Source of the DNA: Candidatus Eisenbacteria bacterium
Lineage (GTDB): Bacteria > Eisenbacteria > RBG-16-71-46 > SZUA-252
Length of the DNA stretch: 54,148 nucleotides
Assembly (NCBI GenBank): GCA_005893305.1
Contig: VBOZ01000029.1
Coordinates: 58,229-112,376 of the forward strand
Reading direction: 5' to 3'
The number at the start of each line of letters is the position of its first letter. Within the stretch, counting starts at the first letter, position 1. A model generated the notes under the pieces. It ran no database searches, was not told the DNA's origin, and saw only the letters and a list, made by a program, of their open reading frames with translations. This document shows positions 53,310 to 54,148 of this stretch, one piece after another. A program made the position numbers and the translations under genes.

Positions 53310-54148
53310 AGCCAAGAGCGCTCGCGCTAGCACTCCTTGTGTTCCTCCTCGCCTCGCCGGCGACGTCGCTCGCGCTCGGGGAACCCGATTCGGTCCTCAA
53401 GCCGCTCCTCCCGCGCCTCGCGCGCGGCAATCGAACGGTCACCGCATTTCGGGACGTCAACGTGATTCCCATGGACTCGGCGCGCGTTCTCCCTCATCAG
53501 ACCGTCGTCGTCAGCGGGTCGCGCATCGTCGCATTCGGGCCGGCGGCCAAGACCGTGATCCCGACCGGTGCGACCGTGATCGACGGTACCGGGCGCTATC
53601 TGATTCCGGGTCTCATCGACATGCATTTCCACATGCCGTCGCCGGGGATCAACTGGACCGAAGTCGATGCGTATCTGGAATTCTTCGTCGCGAACGGGGT
53701 CACCACCGTGCGGAGCACGATCGGCTCGCCCGATCACCCGATCGTACGGCGCCGAATGCAGCGCGGCGAGATTTTGAGCCCGTCTCTCTACCTTGCCTCG
53801 CCGCCCATCGGCGCGAAGAACACCGCATCGCCCGAGGAAGGGCGGCGCAAGATCTTTCACTACCGCTCCGACGGCTTCGACTGCATCAAGCTGTTCGAGA
53901 TCGCCGACACGACCCTGTTCGGCGCCGTGACCGGAGCATGCCGCGAGGCGTGGCTCCCATGCTTCGGGCACGTCGATCGTGCGTTGGGCCTGGCTCGAGC
54001 CCTTCGATCGATGCGCTCCATCGAGCACCTGGGTCCCTACCTGACGCCCGAGGGGACGCCCGTGCCGACCCTGGCAGGGGACGTCGCGGCCACCCGCGCC
54101 GCGCGAGTCTGGAACTGCCCGACGCAGTTCTATTATGACTCCGAGTAC
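53306..54148 (+). CDS. exported amidohydrolase, 3' end beyond window
   Basis: The frame from GTG 53306 (overlapping the GT87 stop as GTGA) stays open to the window edge, 281 residues. A signal peptide (ALALALLVFLLASPATSLAL) is followed by the amidohydrolase start DVNVIPMDSARVLPHQTVVV, GTGRYLIPGLIDMHFHMPSP with the HxH metal motif, FVANGVTTVRSTIG, FDCIKLFE with the candidate bridging Lys, FGHVDRALG and SIEHLGPY, which carry the next two His. The metal-dependent hydrolase fold is clear and extracytoplasmic. The substrate is unknown (imidazolonepropionase/prolidase-like exported group). The last metal Asp is outside the window. Confidence 0.88.
   Translation, partial: MKPRALALALLVFLLASPATSLALGEPDSVLKPLLPRLARGNRTVTAFRDVNVIPMDSARVLPHQTVVVSGSRIVAFGPAAKTVIPTGATVIDGTGRYLIPGLIDMHFHMPSPGINWTEVDAYLEFFVANGVTTVRSTIGSPDHPIVRRRMQRGEILSPSLYLASPPIGAKNTASPEEGRRKIFHYRSDGFDCIKLFEIADTTLFGAVTGACREAWLPCFGHVDRALGLARALRSMRSIEHLGPYLTPEGTPVPTLAGDVAATRAARVWNCPTQFYYDSEY

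Overview
The window is about 54 kb of GC-rich (roughly 65%), densely coding bacterial chromosome carrying 45 recognisable protein-coding genes or fragments and one tRNA. The lineage cannot be fixed from sequence alone. An uncultured group near the FCB lineages, such as Candidatus Eisenbacteria, fits best: a secreted FG-GAP/VCBS protein ends in a FlgD-type Ig-like sorting domain with a PNPF motif, signal-peptide-bearing beta-barrel-like proteins are common, and TolB/TPR-fused Ser/Thr kinases occur. No transposase, integrase, phage gene, CRISPR array or rRNA was seen.

Layout. 1-1209: 3' end of an unknown gene and a 1-Cys peroxiredoxin. 1214-11180: a DNA end-joining island. Ku and a MerR-TPR fusion are read leftward. 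LigD, an alpha/beta hydrolase, a DUF72 protein, a very large RecB-like nuclease/DEDD nuclease/SF1 helicase and an EVE protein are read rightward with overlapping or nearly touching genes. 11230-13053: DUF2277, a CsgG-like/SH3 envelope protein and a small membrane protein. 13310-16346: a complete oxidative pentose phosphate operon (gnd-zwf-pgl) joined by 4-nt overlaps. 16754-17592: two tandem DUF4332 paralogues followed by a good terminator. 17772-23536: a DUF2156 (LPG-synthase-like) membrane protein, a beta-barrel-like protein, an ammonium transporter and a kinase-TolB-TPR protein 2 nt behind it. 23562-28905: threonine ammonia-lyase convergent with a leftward aldolase/SDR, RNB ribonuclease and LOG-family operon.

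29037-33606: aldo/keto reductase, SMP-30-like protein, an unknown PUA-like protein, a C-terminally truncated DinB, a response regulator and an EamA exporter. 33733-36549: a short leader ORF coupled to a 14-repeat FG-GAP/VCBS secreted protein whose frame is broken by a perfect 7-nt tandem duplication. 36677-36793: tRNA-Cys with its promoter. 36918-41315: barrel-like protein, SnoaL-type lipoprotein, a barrel fragment, FAD monooxygenase, HhH-type protein and a cold-shock protein. 41596-50191: a giant cyclic beta-1,2-glucan synthase (NdvB type) whose N-terminal segment lies in another frame. 50332-54148: cysteine-synthase-like and VOC genes, then GT87 and an amidohydrolase cut by the window edge.

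The most interesting unit is the NHEJ island: Ku/LigD are linked to end-processing nucleases, a helicase and a putative modified-base reader in one apparent transcription unit. Second are the frame-switching 7-nt duplication and in-frame hexanucleotide repeat in the FG-GAP gene, and the Amt-kinase pair.
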